Below are positions 26,694 through 35,927 of a stretch of DNA of 44,177 nt, piece after piece. The stretch's first letter is position 1, and each line of letters starts with the position of its first letter. The notes under the pieces are model-generated. The model did not search any database and was not told the origin of the DNA. It saw only the letters and a list, made by a program, of their open reading frames with translations. The DNA lies in the NCBI RefSeq assembly GCF_000241305.1, contig NZ_BAEH01000044.1:1-44177 (forward strand), read 5' to 3'. This DNA is from Gordonia effusa NBRC 100432 (lineage in GTDB: Bacteria > Actinomycetota > Actinomycetes > Mycobacteriales > Mycobacteriaceae). Made by a program: the position numbers and the translations under genes.

Positions 26694-27122
26694 CTAGCCG
26701 AAGACCAGCAATACCAAACGGGCGAATCCGATATCCAGGCCGGCGATGAGCGCGGTGGCGATAACCACGAAGACCAGCACCACGATGGTGTAGACGATCG
26801 TGTCCCGCCGAGTAGGCCAAATGACCTTCTTCAGTTCGGCGACGACCTGCTGCAGAAACAGCCAGAGCGCGGCAAACGGATTGCGATTGCGGTCGGTGGC
26901 TACTGCCTTCGACTTCGCGGGCCGATCGACAACCGCGGTAGCCGACGACGATCCGCGACGACGCTTGCCCGACGGACGTACCGGCGCATCATCGCCAGCG
27001 TCGTCGAGTTCAGTTACCGACTCGAGTTCGTCAGCCTTCTCCAGTGATATCGAGTCCGCCGCGTCTGCGGCGTCAGCCTCACCGGCCTTCTTGGCCCGGG
27101 CGGCTCGATCGCGCTTAATCAC
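26694..27122 (-). CDS. secE: Preprotein translocase subunit SecE
   Basis: 142 residues from the GTG at 27122, with GAGAGGA upstream. A hydrophilic N-terminal extension (1-80, Asp/Ala then Arg/Lys-rich) precedes the conserved core: FLQQVVAELKKVIWPTRRD (about 88-106) and one transmembrane helix (about 110-132). SecE clamps SecY in the Sec translocon. It lies between tRNA-Trp and nusG, the usual actinobacterial order. Confidence 0.97.
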   Translation of the reverse strand: MIKRDRAARAKKAGEADAADAADSISLEKADELESVTELDDAGDDAPVRPSGKRRRGSSSATAVVDRPAKSKAVATDRNRNPFAALWLFLQQVVAELKKVIWPTRRDTIVYTIVVLVFVVIATALIAGLDIGFARLVLLVFG

Positions 27123-27160
27123 CTTCGAGTCCTCTCATCGACGTTTGCCCTCTCCAGGGG

Positions 27161-27233
<73 letters not shown>

Positions 27234-27291
27234 ATGAGTCGCCGCGTTTCGGACGACGACCCCACTGTGGAATACACCCTTACAAAACCAA

Positions 27292-27314
27292 CGCGCTACC
27301 CTTCGGGTAGCGCG
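27292..27314 (-). terminator. Hairpin terminator downstream of hadAB
   Basis: A 10-bp stem CGCGCTACCC / GGGTAGCGCG with a 3-base loop, followed on the minus strand by TTGGTTTTG. It separates the rpmG-hadAB unit from tRNA-Trp-secE. Confidence 0.75.
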
Positions 27315-27400
27315 CAAGTCTGATCTAAACCACAGACACTTCAGTGTAGAGCACGCACGGCGACAAATGCCAATCGCTTAACGCGCCCATCGAACAGTCG

Positions 27401-28489
27401 CTAGTTGAACTGCACTACGACATTGGCCCGGCCGAAGATGCGCTTGCCACCCGACTTCGCGGTGATCGCGATAGTGCCGCGACGAGTTTCGGGATCCAGC
27501 GACTTGATCTTGCCGGTGAAGTCGACGGCGGTACTGTCGTCGGCCGGCACGTAAACCGGGCTGGTGAAGCGCACGTTGTACTCGCAGAAGGCCCCCGGAT
27601 CGCCGATGAATTCGGAGACGAAACTCGCGCCGAGCCCCATCGTCTGCATCCCGTGGGCAACCACGCCGTCGAGCCCAGCGACCTTGACCACTTCGTCGGA
27701 GAAGTGAATCGGGTTGGGATCGGCGGCGACGCCCGCGTAGTTGGCGAGGTTCCCGCGCGTCAGCAGGAATTGTTTGGGCGGCAACTCCTGGCCCACCTCG
27801 AGCGTGTCGAAGTTGATCGCGCCGTATGCGTCTGGAGATTCGGTCGGATCGGGCAGGTCGTAGCGCCCGCCTTCACGCTGCACGGTCTTATCCGGCTTGC
27901 CGATATTGGGCACCTTCATCATCACGTGATCGAGGGACTCTTCCAATGCGGGGTCCACTTCGAGTCCGGCGCGGGCGACCAGCGATGTCCAGGTGGTCAT
28001 CACCGGTTCGTCGCGCTGGTTCCAGATGACATTCTTGGTGACCATGAGATCAATCGTCTCGGGGCTGGTCACGTGCCGGAACGAGTCCAGCGACACGTCG
28101 CAGATGAGCTGATCACCCACTCGCATCGGCTGGTGATAGAGCAACCGCTGGTCGGTTTGCATGATCTGCCAGAGGTTGTATCCGGTGACGACTTCCTCGA
28201 ACAGTTTGCGCTGCGCGATGATCCCCAGGACGCTGACGAACGTCGGGGCGGCGACGAGAGCCGAATGGCCATTGGCAGCGGCGGCGCTTTCACTCCAATG
28301 CACCGGATGCGAATCCTGCACCGCGAGAGCGTGCTTGCGAACTTCCTCGCGGCCGATCTCGTAGTAGTCGTCGACAGTGTAGTGATAGCCGACCATCGCC
28401 GCGGTGTTCTCCGCGATCTGCTCTGGCGTGAGCTTCTCGGCAGTCGGCTCGTTATCGGTCTGGGTCGCGCTCAACACTGGCTCGAACAC
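27401..28489 (-). CDS. hadAB: Fused (3R)-hydroxyacyl-ACP dehydratase HadA-HadB
   Basis: 362 residues from the GTG at 28489, with GGAAGG close upstream. The N-terminal half (about 30-185, starting GYHYTVDDYYEIGREEV) matches the HadA/MaoC N-terminal hotdog; the C-terminal half (about 225-362) is the HadB hotdog with the hydratase dyad Asp257-x4-His262 (ADPNPIHFSDE) and GVVAHGMQTMG. In FAS-II it dehydrates hydroxyacyl-ACP during mycolic acid elongation. In mycobacteria HadA and HadB are separate and HadC follows; here they form one chain and no hadC is present. Confidence 0.93.
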   Translation of the reverse strand: MFEPVLSATQTDNEPTAEKLTPEQIAENTAAMVGYHYTVDDYYEIGREEVRKHALAVQDSHPVHWSESAAAANGHSALVAAPTFVSVLGIIAQRKLFEEVVTGYNLWQIMQTDQRLLYHQPMRVGDQLICDVSLDSFRHVTSPETIDLMVTKNVIWNQRDEPVMTTWTSLVARAGLEVDPALEESLDHVMMKVPNIGKPDKTVQREGGRYDLPDPTESPDAYGAINFDTLEVGQELPPKQFLLTRGNLANYAGVAADPNPIHFSDEVVKVAGLDGVVAHGMQTMGLGASFVSEFIGDPGAFCEYNVRFTSPVYVPADDSTAVDFTGKIKSLDPETRRGTIAITAKSGGKRIFGRANVVVQFN

Positions 28490-28575
28490 CTACCTTCCGG
28501 CCACCGTTTCGGCGAGGGCTGGCCGTCAGTCAGGGAGGTGGCGCTGTTGTCGGGGCTAGCTGGAACGATCGGGGT

Positions 28576-28743
28576 TTAGCGCGATTCCTTGTGCGCTTGG
28601 TGCTTGCCGCAGTTCGGGCAGAACTTGCTGATCTCGAGACGATCGGGATCGTTGCGGCGGTTCTTCTTGGTGATGTAGTTACGGTGCTTACACACCTCGC
28701 ACGCCAAGGTGATCTTGGGGCGGACATCAGTTGAGGAGGCCAC
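28576..28743 (-). CDS. rpmG: 50S ribosomal protein L33
   Basis: 55 residues, GTG start at 28743. The sequence starts [20 protein letters not shown] and ends [14 protein letters not shown]. Four cysteines in two CxxC pairs (CEVC, CPNC) mark the zinc-binding form of L33. It sits 86 bp upstream of hadAB on the same strand, the arrangement seen in mycolate actinomycetes. Confidence 0.97.
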   Translation of the reverse strand: MASSTDVRPKITLACEVCKHRNYITKKNRRNDPDRLEISKFCPNCGKHQAHKESR

Positions 28744-28814
28744 TTCGCTGCCTTCTTTCGGGTGGTACGTTCGGTGGGCTGGGTCCGTGCCTGTCGGTCG
28801 GTATCCCAGGATTG

Positions 28815-28888
28815 TAGCGGTGGGGGGACTCGATCCCCCGACCTCACGATTATGAGTCGTGCGCTCTAACCAGCTGAGCTACACCGCC
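28815..28888 (-). tRNA. tRNA-Met (anticodon CAT, elongator type)
   Basis: 74 nt cloverleaf beginning GGCGGTGTAGCTCAGCTGGT, anticodon loop CTCATAA, T-loop ATCGAGT, discriminator A. Its G1-T72 acceptor pair is also seen in mycobacterial elongator tRNA-Met. Confidence 0.93.
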
Positions 28889-28910
28889 ATGCGGACACTG
28901 GCGTCCAGCG

Positions 28911-28983
28911 AGCCCCCTGACGGAATCGAACCGTCGACCTTTTCCTTACCATGGAAACGCTCTACCGACTGAGCTAAGGGGGC
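28911..28983 (-). tRNA. tRNA-Thr (anticodon GGT)
   Basis: 73 nt with acceptor GCCCCCT/AGGGGGC, D-arm GCTCAGTCGGTAGAGC, anticodon loop reading TGGTAAG, T-loop TTCGATT, discriminator T (U). It is 22 bp from tRNA-Met. Confidence 0.95.
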
Positions 28984-29093
28984 GTGCTTATGCCGCCTCC
29001 GTTTTCACGAAGGCGGCACAAGAGCCTTATCGAGGTTACACAGTGCGTCTGTCGCGAGACAAATCCCGACGTCAGCGCCATTTCACCTCGGTG

Positions 29094-29174
29094 TGGCAGG
29101 TATAGGATTCGAACCTATGTAGCTTGCGCGACGGATTTACAGTCCGCTCCCTTTGGCCGCTCGGGCAACCTGCC
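29094..29174 (-). tRNA. tRNA-Tyr (anticodon GTA)
   Basis: 81 nt class II tRNA with acceptor GGCAGGT/ACCTGCC, anticodon loop CTGTAAA and an extended variable arm (TCGCGCAAGC). T-loop TTCGAAT. First of the minus-strand tRNA-Tyr, -Thr, -Met series leading to rpmG. Confidence 0.95.
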
Positions 29175-29310
29175 GTTGTGTTACTCACCTGGACGCCTGA
29201 CGACGATGTCCGCTGCGAATGACAACGCCGCAAAGAATACAACGGCAGCGGGGGGCTTGCGCAAACCGGCTGCTCAGAGGCGCGGGTCAAGCACCCGATA
29301 CCCTGTGTCC

Positions 29311-29802
29311 ATGGCTGATTCATCATTCGACGTCGTGAGCAAGCTCGACCGGCAAGAGGTCGACAACGCATTGAACCAAGCTGCCAAAGAACTTTCGCAG
29401 CGTTATGACTTCCGGGGCACCAACACCACCATTGCGTGGTCGGGCGAAGAAGCGATCATTATCACCTCCGACGCGGAAGAGCGCGCCCAAGCCGGCTTGG
29501 AGGTGTTCAAGGAGAAGCTGATCCGTCGGGACATCTCGCTGAAGGCGTTCGAGGCCGGCGAGGTGGCGGCGTCGGGAAAGACGTACAAGATCTCCGGCAC
29601 CCTCAAAGAGGGGATCGACTCGGCGAACGCCAAGAAGATCTCGAAACTGATCCGCGACGAAGGCCCCAAGGGCGTCAAGGCTCAGATTCAGGGCGAGGAA
29701 CTGCGCGTATCGAGCAAGAAGCGCGACGATCTGCAAGCGGTGATCTCGCTGCTCAAAGGCGCCGACCTCGAGGTCGCCCTGCAGTTCGTCAACTACCGCT
29801 GA
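29311..29802 (+). CDS. yajQ: YajQ family nucleotide-binding protein
   Basis: 163 residues, the usual YajQ length, from the ATG at 29311 (the frame is open upstream but runs through the tRNA-Tyr gene). Signatures: [31 protein letters not shown] and the terminal VALQFVNYR. The fold is two ferredoxin-like domains; homologues bind nucleotides, including cyclic di-GMP in Xanthomonas. Its last 14 bp overlap the 3' end of the convergent endonuclease candidate. The spacer 29175-29310 shows no gene. Confidence 0.93.
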   Translation: MADSSFDVVSKLDRQEVDNALNQAAKELSQRYDFRGTNTTIAWSGEEAIIITSDAEERAQAGLEVFKEKLIRRDISLKAFEAGEVAASGKTYKISGTLKEGIDSANAKKISKLIRDEGPKGVKAQIQGEELRVSSKKRDDLQAVISLLKGADLEVALQFVNYR

Positions 29803-30829
29803 CCACGCGCGGATTCGCCCGCAATTCACGCGCGCATTTGTGATGAGCGACGGTCGAATTGTCGAGCACCACGCGCAGCATCACTTCGAAAAAGCGTGCC
29901 GGCGCCAGTTCGTCCGGCACCAGGTCGTGGCGAAGGGTGACGCGCGGAAGAGCCGGCAACTCGCGAGCGGCCGGCTCGGATACGGCCCCGAATTCGGCGA
30001 GGTCGAACAGCGCTGCTTCGTCGTTCACCTCGACGTCGCCGCCCTCAATCTCGACGTCGTCGGGGTCGAGGATCATCTCGTCGGGACCCGGATCGTCGAC
30101 GGGCGCGGCTGCGTCGTATTCAGGCACCAGCAGCGAGCAGGCGTCGTACGCGTCTTCTTCCCTGCCGAGTTTGATGAGCAGGTCGGCGAGCCAGTCGAAT
30201 TGCGCCCGTTCGGAGGTGTACGCCGTAGAGCGGATGCCGAACATGAATCCGAGAGCCGCGAGCGGATGCCGTAATGCGAGATTCTTCGCGTCGCCGTAGG
30301 ACTCTTCGACGCGATTGGCGGCGTTCTTCCCGAAGGACGAATCCATCCGCTTGGTCGAGATCAGCAGTTCCGGTCCGGTCTGCCATGACGTCATCAACAC
30401 GTCGACCTGTTTGAGGTAGTTCTTGCCCAAGATATTCGCTGACGCCGATGCGACGCCGCCCCCTTTGGGCAGCCGGTCGAGCAGCGGCTGTTGCTCCTTG
30501 GCTGGTAGCGACCGAATGAATTTGAGAACGTCTCGATCGACCACCCGGGGCGATTCGGCGCGCGGCCAGACGGCGTCGGGATCGAGTCCAGCGCGACGCA
30601 GCTCGTACGCCACCCACACATCGATGGCGAGTGCGGGGACACCGGATTGACTGGCGGCGTCGAGTGTCAGCGGCACCGCGAGCAATTTGGTGAGCGTGTC
30701 GAAGTCGGGAGCGTACGACGTCGCGGCACCGTCGGTGACCCACGGATTGACCTCGCGCAGCGCGGCACGTTCGACGAGCGCATCGAACAGCGGCCACGCC
30801 TGCGCCTTGGCGCTACTCTTACCTGCCAC
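29789..30829 (-). CDS. Candidate type II restriction endonuclease partnered with the adjacent methyltransferase
   Basis: 346 residues, ATG at 30829, 3 bp after the methyltransferase stop. No named family was recognised with certainty. Residues 152-169 ([18 protein letters not shown]) followed by [13 protein letters not shown] look like the catalytic core of a PD-(D/E)xK-type nuclease, with Glu154 and Lys160 as candidate catalytic residues. The C-terminal third is acidic (about 245-290). No membrane segments or signal peptide. The endonuclease role is inferred mainly from tight linkage with a solitary adenine methylase; it could instead be another accessory protein. Confidence 0.5.
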   Translation of the reverse strand: MAGKSSAKAQAWPLFDALVERAALREVNPWVTDGAATSYAPDFDTLTKLLAVPLTLDAASQSGVPALAIDVWVAYELRRAGLDPDAVWPRAESPRVVDRDVLKFIRSLPAKEQQPLLDRLPKGGGVASASANILGKNYLKQVDVLMTSWQTGPELLISTKRMDSSFGKNAANRVEESYGDAKNLALRHPLAALGFMFGIRSTAYTSERAQFDWLADLLIKLGREEDAYDACSLLVPEYDAAAPVDDPGPDEMILDPDDVEIEGGDVEVNDEAALFDLAEFGAVSEPAARELPALPRVTLRHDLVPDELAPARFFEVMLRVVLDNSTVAHHKCARELRANPRVVSGS

Positions 30830-30832
30830 GCG

Positions 30833-32491
30833 CTACAGTCCCTTGGCCCGCGCAGCGCGACGACCGGACAGATGTCGGTGATCGGCCCGCAGCGTGTCGA
30901 CGGCGGCGTCGTCGAGGCTCAGGGCATCGGTGAGCAGCACGGCGTCGACGAGCGCGACAGCATCGGCGAGTCGGCGGGCGCGGAGTGCTCGGACGACCGC
31001 GGGCCGGATGTGGCTCAGCTCCGGGCGGTGCGCTGCGAGCAGGTCCGGTGACGGCATCGGTAGTTGCGCGGCCTCCGACGGCTCGACCTTGAGCAGTCCT
31101 CCCCCATACGCCCGGCCGATCGTCTCGGCGCCGAGCAGGGTCACCGAGTTGAGCGACGCCAGCGGCAGCAGATCCATGGCGTCCCGACGCAACCCGTCGG
31201 CCGCGTAGACGCCGTGTACCGAGTTGAGGTGATGCGCGCGATGACGGTTGGTGCACAGCCGCGGAGTGTCGGCGTTCATATACGTCAGGAACAGGTCGGG
31301 CGGCGGCAGATAGGGCACTCGCCACCACGGTGCACGGACCCGACATTTGTAGGCGGTGTTGACGCCGGTGGCTTCGCCCGCGGCGATATAGCGGCGTGCC
31401 GCGCGCGACGGCGCACCGTCGGGACGGAACAGCCAGGTGGCGCGGTCGTCGACGCCGAGGGCATCTAGTGCACTACCGGTGAGGGTCAGCTCGCGCAGAT
31501 GGCGTGACCCCGGCGGCGAGATGGGAATCAGATCTGACGACGTCAGGCCAAGCTCCGCGACCCGCGCCGGCGACAGCGCGAAGTAGGTGTTATTGCCGGT
31601 GACCATTCCCAGCTTGGTACGTCCCCAGTGCGACAGTGATACGAAACTGGTTGTGGCAGTGAGTGATTCAAAGACCTGCGCCCCCGACGTCGACAGCATC
31701 GACCCCGACCACTTCGCACTTTTCGACGCCGGCCGCCAGCGCTGCGGTTCGGGATGCTGGGCGATCGACAGCGTCGCCAGGTCCTCGGCGTCGGCGACTT
31801 GGTACACTTCGCAATGGTCGGTACCCCGCGTTCCGTCGCGGCGGAAACCGTCGGCGAGCAACAACACCACTTCTTCTTGCACCCCGGCGAAAACTCGCTC
31901 GGAGAACAACACCAGACCGACCGATGAGAAGTGATCCATCAGGAACCGCCGCACCGACGATGCGTAATTGACCGTCAGCAACTCGGCGGGCAGCACCAGG
32001 CCCAGACGCCCACCGTCGCGCAGATGCAGCGCCGAGTGGATCACGAACGCGGCCCACGACGACGCCAGCCCGGTCAGGTTGACGCCGGCCCGCAAAGCCG
32101 CCGCCCGCGAGCGGCGGCGCGATTCACCGGAAAAGGATTGATAGCGCACATAGGGTGGGTTGCCGACGACGGCATCGAACTCGGCCACCGGCTCCCGCAG
32201 AAAGAAATCTCCGACGTCGACCGTCGCCTCCACACCAGCCGCCCGCAGCTCCCCCTCGGCATGACGGGCCGAATCACGATGTAGCTCAACGCCTTTCAGC
32301 GATCCGGCGAATCCGGCGACCGCCGCGCACTCGTGGAGGAAAACAGCCTCACCACAGGAGGGCTCGAGTACCGAATCCGCGGGTGTGCGCACCGCCCACT
32401 CCACGATGAACCGGGCAACGCCGGGCGGCGTATAGAACGCGCCCCGCGCCTTGCGGTGCGCACTGGTGTCTCCCGGAAGCATGGGGATCAT
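30833..32491 (-). CDS. N6-adenine DNA methyltransferase (gamma-type, restriction-modification)
   Basis: 552 residues from the ATG at 32491. Motif order is that of gamma-class N6-adenine methylases: GAFYTP (motif X, 17-22), EPSCGEAVF (motif I, 43-51) and the catalytic NPPY (111-114, in VVGNPPYVRYQSF). The long C-terminal part (about 290-552) should be the target-recognition domain. It transfers a methyl group from SAM to adenine in a specific site. Length and layout suit a type II modification enzyme such as M.PstI/M.BsuBI relatives. The recognition sequence cannot be predicted. Same operon as the endonuclease candidate. Confidence 0.88.
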   Translation of the reverse strand: MIPMLPGDTSAHRKARGAFYTPPGVARFIVEWAVRTPADSVLEPSCGEAVFLHECAAVAGFAGSLKGVELHRDSARHAEGELRAAGVEATVDVGDFFLREPVAEFDAVVGNPPYVRYQSFSGESRRRSRAAALRAGVNLTGLASSWAAFVIHSALHLRDGGRLGLVLPAELLTVNYASSVRRFLMDHFSSVGLVLFSERVFAGVQEEVVLLLADGFRRDGTRGTDHCEVYQVADAEDLATLSIAQHPEPQRWRPASKSAKWSGSMLSTSGAQVFESLTATTSFVSLSHWGRTKLGMVTGNNTYFALSPARVAELGLTSSDLIPISPPGSRHLRELTLTGSALDALGVDDRATWLFRPDGAPSRAARRYIAAGEATGVNTAYKCRVRAPWWRVPYLPPPDLFLTYMNADTPRLCTNRHRAHHLNSVHGVYAADGLRRDAMDLLPLASLNSVTLLGAETIGRAYGGGLLKVEPSEAAQLPMPSPDLLAAHRPELSHIRPAVVRALRARRLADAVALVDAVLLTDALSLDDAAVDTLRADHRHLSGRRAARAKGL

Positions 32492-32519
32492 TGTGCCCGA
32501 CGCCCCCGACAACCTTCGA

Positions 32520-33371
32520 CTAGTGCCCGCCCCGCGCCATCTCGTGGAGCCGCGCGATACGGTCGGCCGTCGGCGGATGGGAGGAGAACATTTTCGCCAC
32601 GCCACCGCCACGGAATGGATTCTCGATCATTAGGTGCGCCTGTGACTCGATGGCCGGCTGCGGAGGAAGCGGCGCCGCGTCGACGCCGCCGGAGATTTTC
32701 GCCAGCGCCGAGGCCAGGCCCAGCGGGTCGCCGGTCAACTCGGCACCGGATTGGTCGGCCTGGTATTCCCGGGACCGGGAGACGGCCATCTTGATCAACG
32801 TCGCGGCGATCGGCCCGAGAAGGCTGATCGCGAGGACCCCTAAGATACCCGGTCCCTGTCCGTTGCGCCCGCCGCCAAAGATCATCGCGAAATTCGCGAT
32901 CCCGGTGATGATCGACGCCAGCGCACCGGCCACCGACGAGATCAAAATGTCGCGGTTGTACACATGCGAGAGTTCATGCCCGAGTACCGCACGCAGCTCT
33001 CGCTCATCGAGCAGCCGCAAGATTCCTGCGGTACAACACACCGCGGCGTTCTGCGGATTACGGCCGGTGGCAAAGGCATTGGGCGATTCGGTCGGGCTGA
33101 TGTACAGCGCGGGCATCGGTTGACGCGCGGTCGTCGCTAGTTCTCGGACGATGCGGTACAGCACCGGCGCCTGCACTTCGGTGACCGGCTGGGCGTGCAT
33201 CGCGCGCAGGGACATCTTGGCGCTGTTGAAGTAGACGTAGGCATTCATGCCGACCGCCAGCACCACCGCCACCAGCAGAATCGGTCCACTACGGAACATC
33301 GCGCCAATCGCAACGATGACCGCCGACATCAACCCCAACAAGAAGGCAGTCTTGAGCCCGTTGTAATGCAT
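32520..33371 (-). CDS. htpX: Zinc metalloprotease HtpX
   Basis: 283 residues, M48-family membrane protease. N-terminal transmembrane helices (about 8-46), the zinc motif HELSH (132-136), and Glu202 in [10 protein letters not shown] as third ligand. HtpX degrades misfolded membrane proteins. ATG at 33371. A palindrome GTTCG-TGAT-CGAAC lies 20 bases upstream (33391-33404). It is next to grcC as in M. tuberculosis (Rv0563-Rv0562). Confidence 0.95.
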   Translation of the reverse strand: MHYNGLKTAFLLGLMSAVIVAIGAMFRSGPILLVAVVLAVGMNAYVYFNSAKMSLRAMHAQPVTEVQAPVLYRIVRELATTARQPMPALYISPTESPNAFATGRNPQNAAVCCTAGILRLLDERELRAVLGHELSHVYNRDILISSVAGALASIITGIANFAMIFGGGRNGQGPGILGVLAISLLGPIAATLIKMAVSRSREYQADQSGAELTGDPLGLASALAKISGGVDAAPLPPQPAIESQAHLMIENPFRGGGVAKMFSSHPPTADRIARLHEMARGGH

Positions 33372-33471
33372 CGTGACACTCCTAGACCGGGTTCGTGATC
33401 GAACACCTCAGTCTGTCAAACGAAGGCGGTCGGCGCCGGAGTTCCCCGCCGTGGCGAGGGGCACAGTTGAG

Positions 33472-34491
33472 TCAGCCGTGTCGTTCGGTGGTGTACGACA
33501 CCAACGAAGCGAAGGCGTCATGCGCCGGTCCCGGCGCGAGCTGCGCCAGAACATCGTTTGCCTCGTCGGCGAAGGCGTGTAGACGGTCGCGTGCTTGGAC
33601 CATTCCAGTCGAGTTATTGAGCAGCTCAAGCGCTTGCGCGACCTCACCGTCGTCCGACAGTGGCCGGGCCGCACCGGTCGCCGGGTCGATGAGCAGTTCG
33701 GTCAGCCGCGCCGACGTCGCGTCGTCACCGGCGAGCGCATAGAGAACCGGCAGCGTATGCACGCCTTCGCGAAGGTCGGTGCCCGGTGTCTTACCGGAAT
33801 CGTCGGTGGCCGACGAGATGTCGATGATGTCGTCGGAGACCTGGAACGCGGTGCCGATGATGTCACCGAGTTTCGACAGTCGCGCCACGTCGTCGGGCGT
33901 AGCACCGGAGGCGCGCGCACCGAATTTGCCCGCCGCGGCGATCAGCGAACCGGTCTTCTCCCACACGACCTTCAGATAGTGATCAACCGGATCGACGCCG
34001 GGACGCGCACCGACGGTCTCACGCATCTGCCCGGTAACCAGCTCGGCGAAGGTGTCGGCGATGATCAGCACCGATTCGGGGCCCAACGTCGAGACCAGCC
34101 GCGATGCCCGAGCGAACAGGAAGTCACCGGACAGGATCGCGATGCTGTTGGTCCACCGCGAGTTGGCACTCTGCGCACCTCGGCGCATCGGCGCCTCGTC
34201 CATCACGTCGTCGTGATACAGCGTGGCGAGGTGGATCATTTCGACGACGGTCGCCGAGGTGATGACCTCCGGCGCGTCCGGGTTCGGTCCGAATTTCGAC
34301 GCCAGAATCGCGAACATCGGCCGGAATCGTTTGCCGCCGGCTTTCGCCAGGTGGGTGGCGGCCTCGGTGAGCACTTCGTCGCCGGAGGACAGTTCACGCA
34401 GCAAAAGGTCCTCGACCTGGGCCAGCGAGTCGCTCAACGAAGTTGAGAACTCGTCGGAAACCAGATTCAGTCCGGCGAATGTGGACTTCAC
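33472..34491 (-). CDS. grcC: All-trans polyprenyl diphosphate synthase (GrcC-like)
   Basis: 339 residues from the GTG at 34491. Features of trans-prenyltransferases: GGKRFRP (52-58), first Asp-rich motif DDVMD (94-98) and second DDIID (220-224). Small residues before the first motif (ATLYH) favour a long-chain product. It most likely makes the isoprenoid tail of menaquinone, given menJ, menG and menD nearby. Divergent from menJ with a 148-bp gap. Confidence 0.92.
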   Translation of the reverse strand: MKSTFAGLNLVSDEFSTSLSDSLAQVEDLLLRELSSGDEVLTEAATHLAKAGGKRFRPMFAILASKFGPNPDAPEVITSATVVEMIHLATLYHDDVMDEAPMRRGAQSANSRWTNSIAILSGDFLFARASRLVSTLGPESVLIIADTFAELVTGQMRETVGARPGVDPVDHYLKVVWEKTGSLIAAAGKFGARASGATPDDVARLSKLGDIIGTAFQVSDDIIDISSATDDSGKTPGTDLREGVHTLPVLYALAGDDATSARLTELLIDPATGAARPLSDDGEVAQALELLNNSTGMVQARDRLHAFADEANDVLAQLAPGPAHDAFASLVSYTTERHG

Positions 34492-34639
34492 TTGTCTGCC
34501 GCCTCACGTCTAATGAAATAGCTGTGACACTTTACCCCCGGGACGTGCAATAGGAGGGCGCGATGCCTGTTCCGCCCCAGAGCCTAGTCGTAGCCGTCCC
34601 GGCTCCTCGACGCGCACCTACTACCGACATACTGGTCAG

Positions 34640-35926
34640 GTGACTTCGCCCGCCCCACACGCAACCGCCGCCGACGTCGTGGTGGTCGGTGCCGGTCCCG
34701 GTGGCGCCGCAGCGGCGCACTACGCGGCGAAGGCCGGCCGCGACGTCCTGCTGATCGACATGGCCGACTTTCCGCGCGACAAGACCTGCGGTGACGGCCT
34801 GACACCGCGCGCGGTAGCCGAGTTACGCACGCTCGGCATGGGTGATTACCTCGCCCGACGTCCCCGTATCGACGGACTCGAACTCAACGGCTGGGGCGCG
34901 CAGCAGCGAGTGCACTGGCCCGCCGGGGCGTTCGGCCGGCATGGCAGTGCGGTCTCCCGTATCGAATTCGATGATGCGATCCGGCGGCATGCGGCCGACT
35001 CCGGGGCGTCGATGCTGTTGGGCGCCAAGGTGATCGACGTCGAGCGCGACGGTGATCGGATCAGCGGGATCGTCGTCGATAATGGCACCGAGCTGTGGAC
35101 TATTAGACTGACCGACCTCATCGTAGCCGACGGTGTTCGCTCCCCGCTGGGCAAAATCCTTGGGCGACAATGGCATCGAGATACCGCGTACGGTGTCGCC
35201 GCTCGTGCCTATGTGAAATCCGAACGGGCCGAAGATAATTGGATGGGCTCACATCTGGAGCTGCGGTCACCCGACGGCGAATTGTTACCGGGCTACGGCT
35301 GGGTGTTCCCACTCGGTTCGAGCAGCGACGCGCTGGGCACATCGGACTCCGACGACGGCACCGGCCTGGTCAACGTCGGGGTCGGGGCATTGGCGACCTC
35401 CAAGCGGCCGGCCCAGTTGGCACTCAAACCGGTCCTGGATCACTACGCGAATCTGGTCCGCGACGAATGGTCGTTATCCGGTGCGCCACAACGGGTTACC
35501 TCGGCCCTGTTGCCGATGGGCGGCGCGGTCAGCGGCGTCGCGGGCCGAAACTGGATGCTCATCGGCGATGCCGCGGCCTGCGTCAATCCGCTCAACGGCG
35601 AGGGTATCGACTATGCGTTGGAGACGGCCCGACTGGCCGTCGAACTGCTTGGCGCCCAGGACTATTCGACAACGTGGCCCACGATTCTGACCGACCACTA
35701 CAGCCTCGCCTTCTCGGCGGCACGACGATTGGCCGGGCTGCTGACAATGCCGAAGACCGTGCCGGTCCTGGGACGGCCCGGAATCCGGTCGAATGCGCTG
35801 ATGTCGATGGTGGTGCGAGTGATGGGCAATCTGATCACGCCGGAGGATTCCGACCTGATCGCCCGCGCATGGCGGACGGCGGGACGCGCCTCGGTGCGGA
35901 TTGATCCGCGACCGCCGTTCGTCTGA
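34640..35926 (+). CDS. menJ: Menaquinone reductase MenJ (geranylgeranyl-reductase family)
   Basis: 428 residues from the GTG at 34640. FAD-binding start VVVVGAGPGGAAAAHYAAKAG, then DKTCGDGLTPRAV and the later GDAAACVNPLNGEGIDYAL, as in geranylgeranyl reductases. M. tuberculosis MenJ (Rv0561c) saturates one double bond of the menaquinone side chain. Its position next to grcC and menG matches that locus. Convergent with menG (2 bp between stops), divergent from grcC. Confidence 0.93.
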   Translation: MTSPAPHATAADVVVVGAGPGGAAAAHYAAKAGRDVLLIDMADFPRDKTCGDGLTPRAVAELRTLGMGDYLARRPRIDGLELNGWGAQQRVHWPAGAFGRHGSAVSRIEFDDAIRRHAADSGASMLLGAKVIDVERDGDRISGIVVDNGTELWTIRLTDLIVADGVRSPLGKILGRQWHRDTAYGVAARAYVKSERAEDNWMGSHLELRSPDGELLPGYGWVFPLGSSSDALGTSDSDDGTGLVNVGVGALATSKRPAQLALKPVLDHYANLVRDEWSLSGAPQRVTSALLPMGGAVSGVAGRNWMLIGDAAACVNPLNGEGIDYALETARLAVELLGAQDYSTTWPTILTDHYSLAFSAARRLAGLLTMPKTVPVLGRPGIRSNALMSMVVRVMGNLITPEDSDLIARAWRTAGRASVRIDPRPPFV

Positions 35927-35927
35927 C

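Noticed and set aside
28815..29174. tRNA-associated integration site of a genomic island
   Set aside because: No integrase and no duplicated tRNA 3' end were seen; flanking genes are conserved housekeeping genes.
29789..30829. Naming the endonuclease candidate as a XamI- or PstI/BsuBI-family enzyme
   Set aside because: The remembered signatures of those families are not visible in the sequence, so only a general endonuclease role is proposed.
33391..33404. LexA/SOS box upstream of htpX
   Set aside because: The repeat is GTTCG-N4-CGAAC, the reverse arrangement of the actinobacterial SOS box CGAAC-N4-GTTCG.
33595..34446. 283-residue open frame on the plus strand opposite grcC
   Set aside because: Composition is Arg/Gly/Asp-rich with no motifs, and grcC on the other strand has both Asp-rich catalytic motifs.
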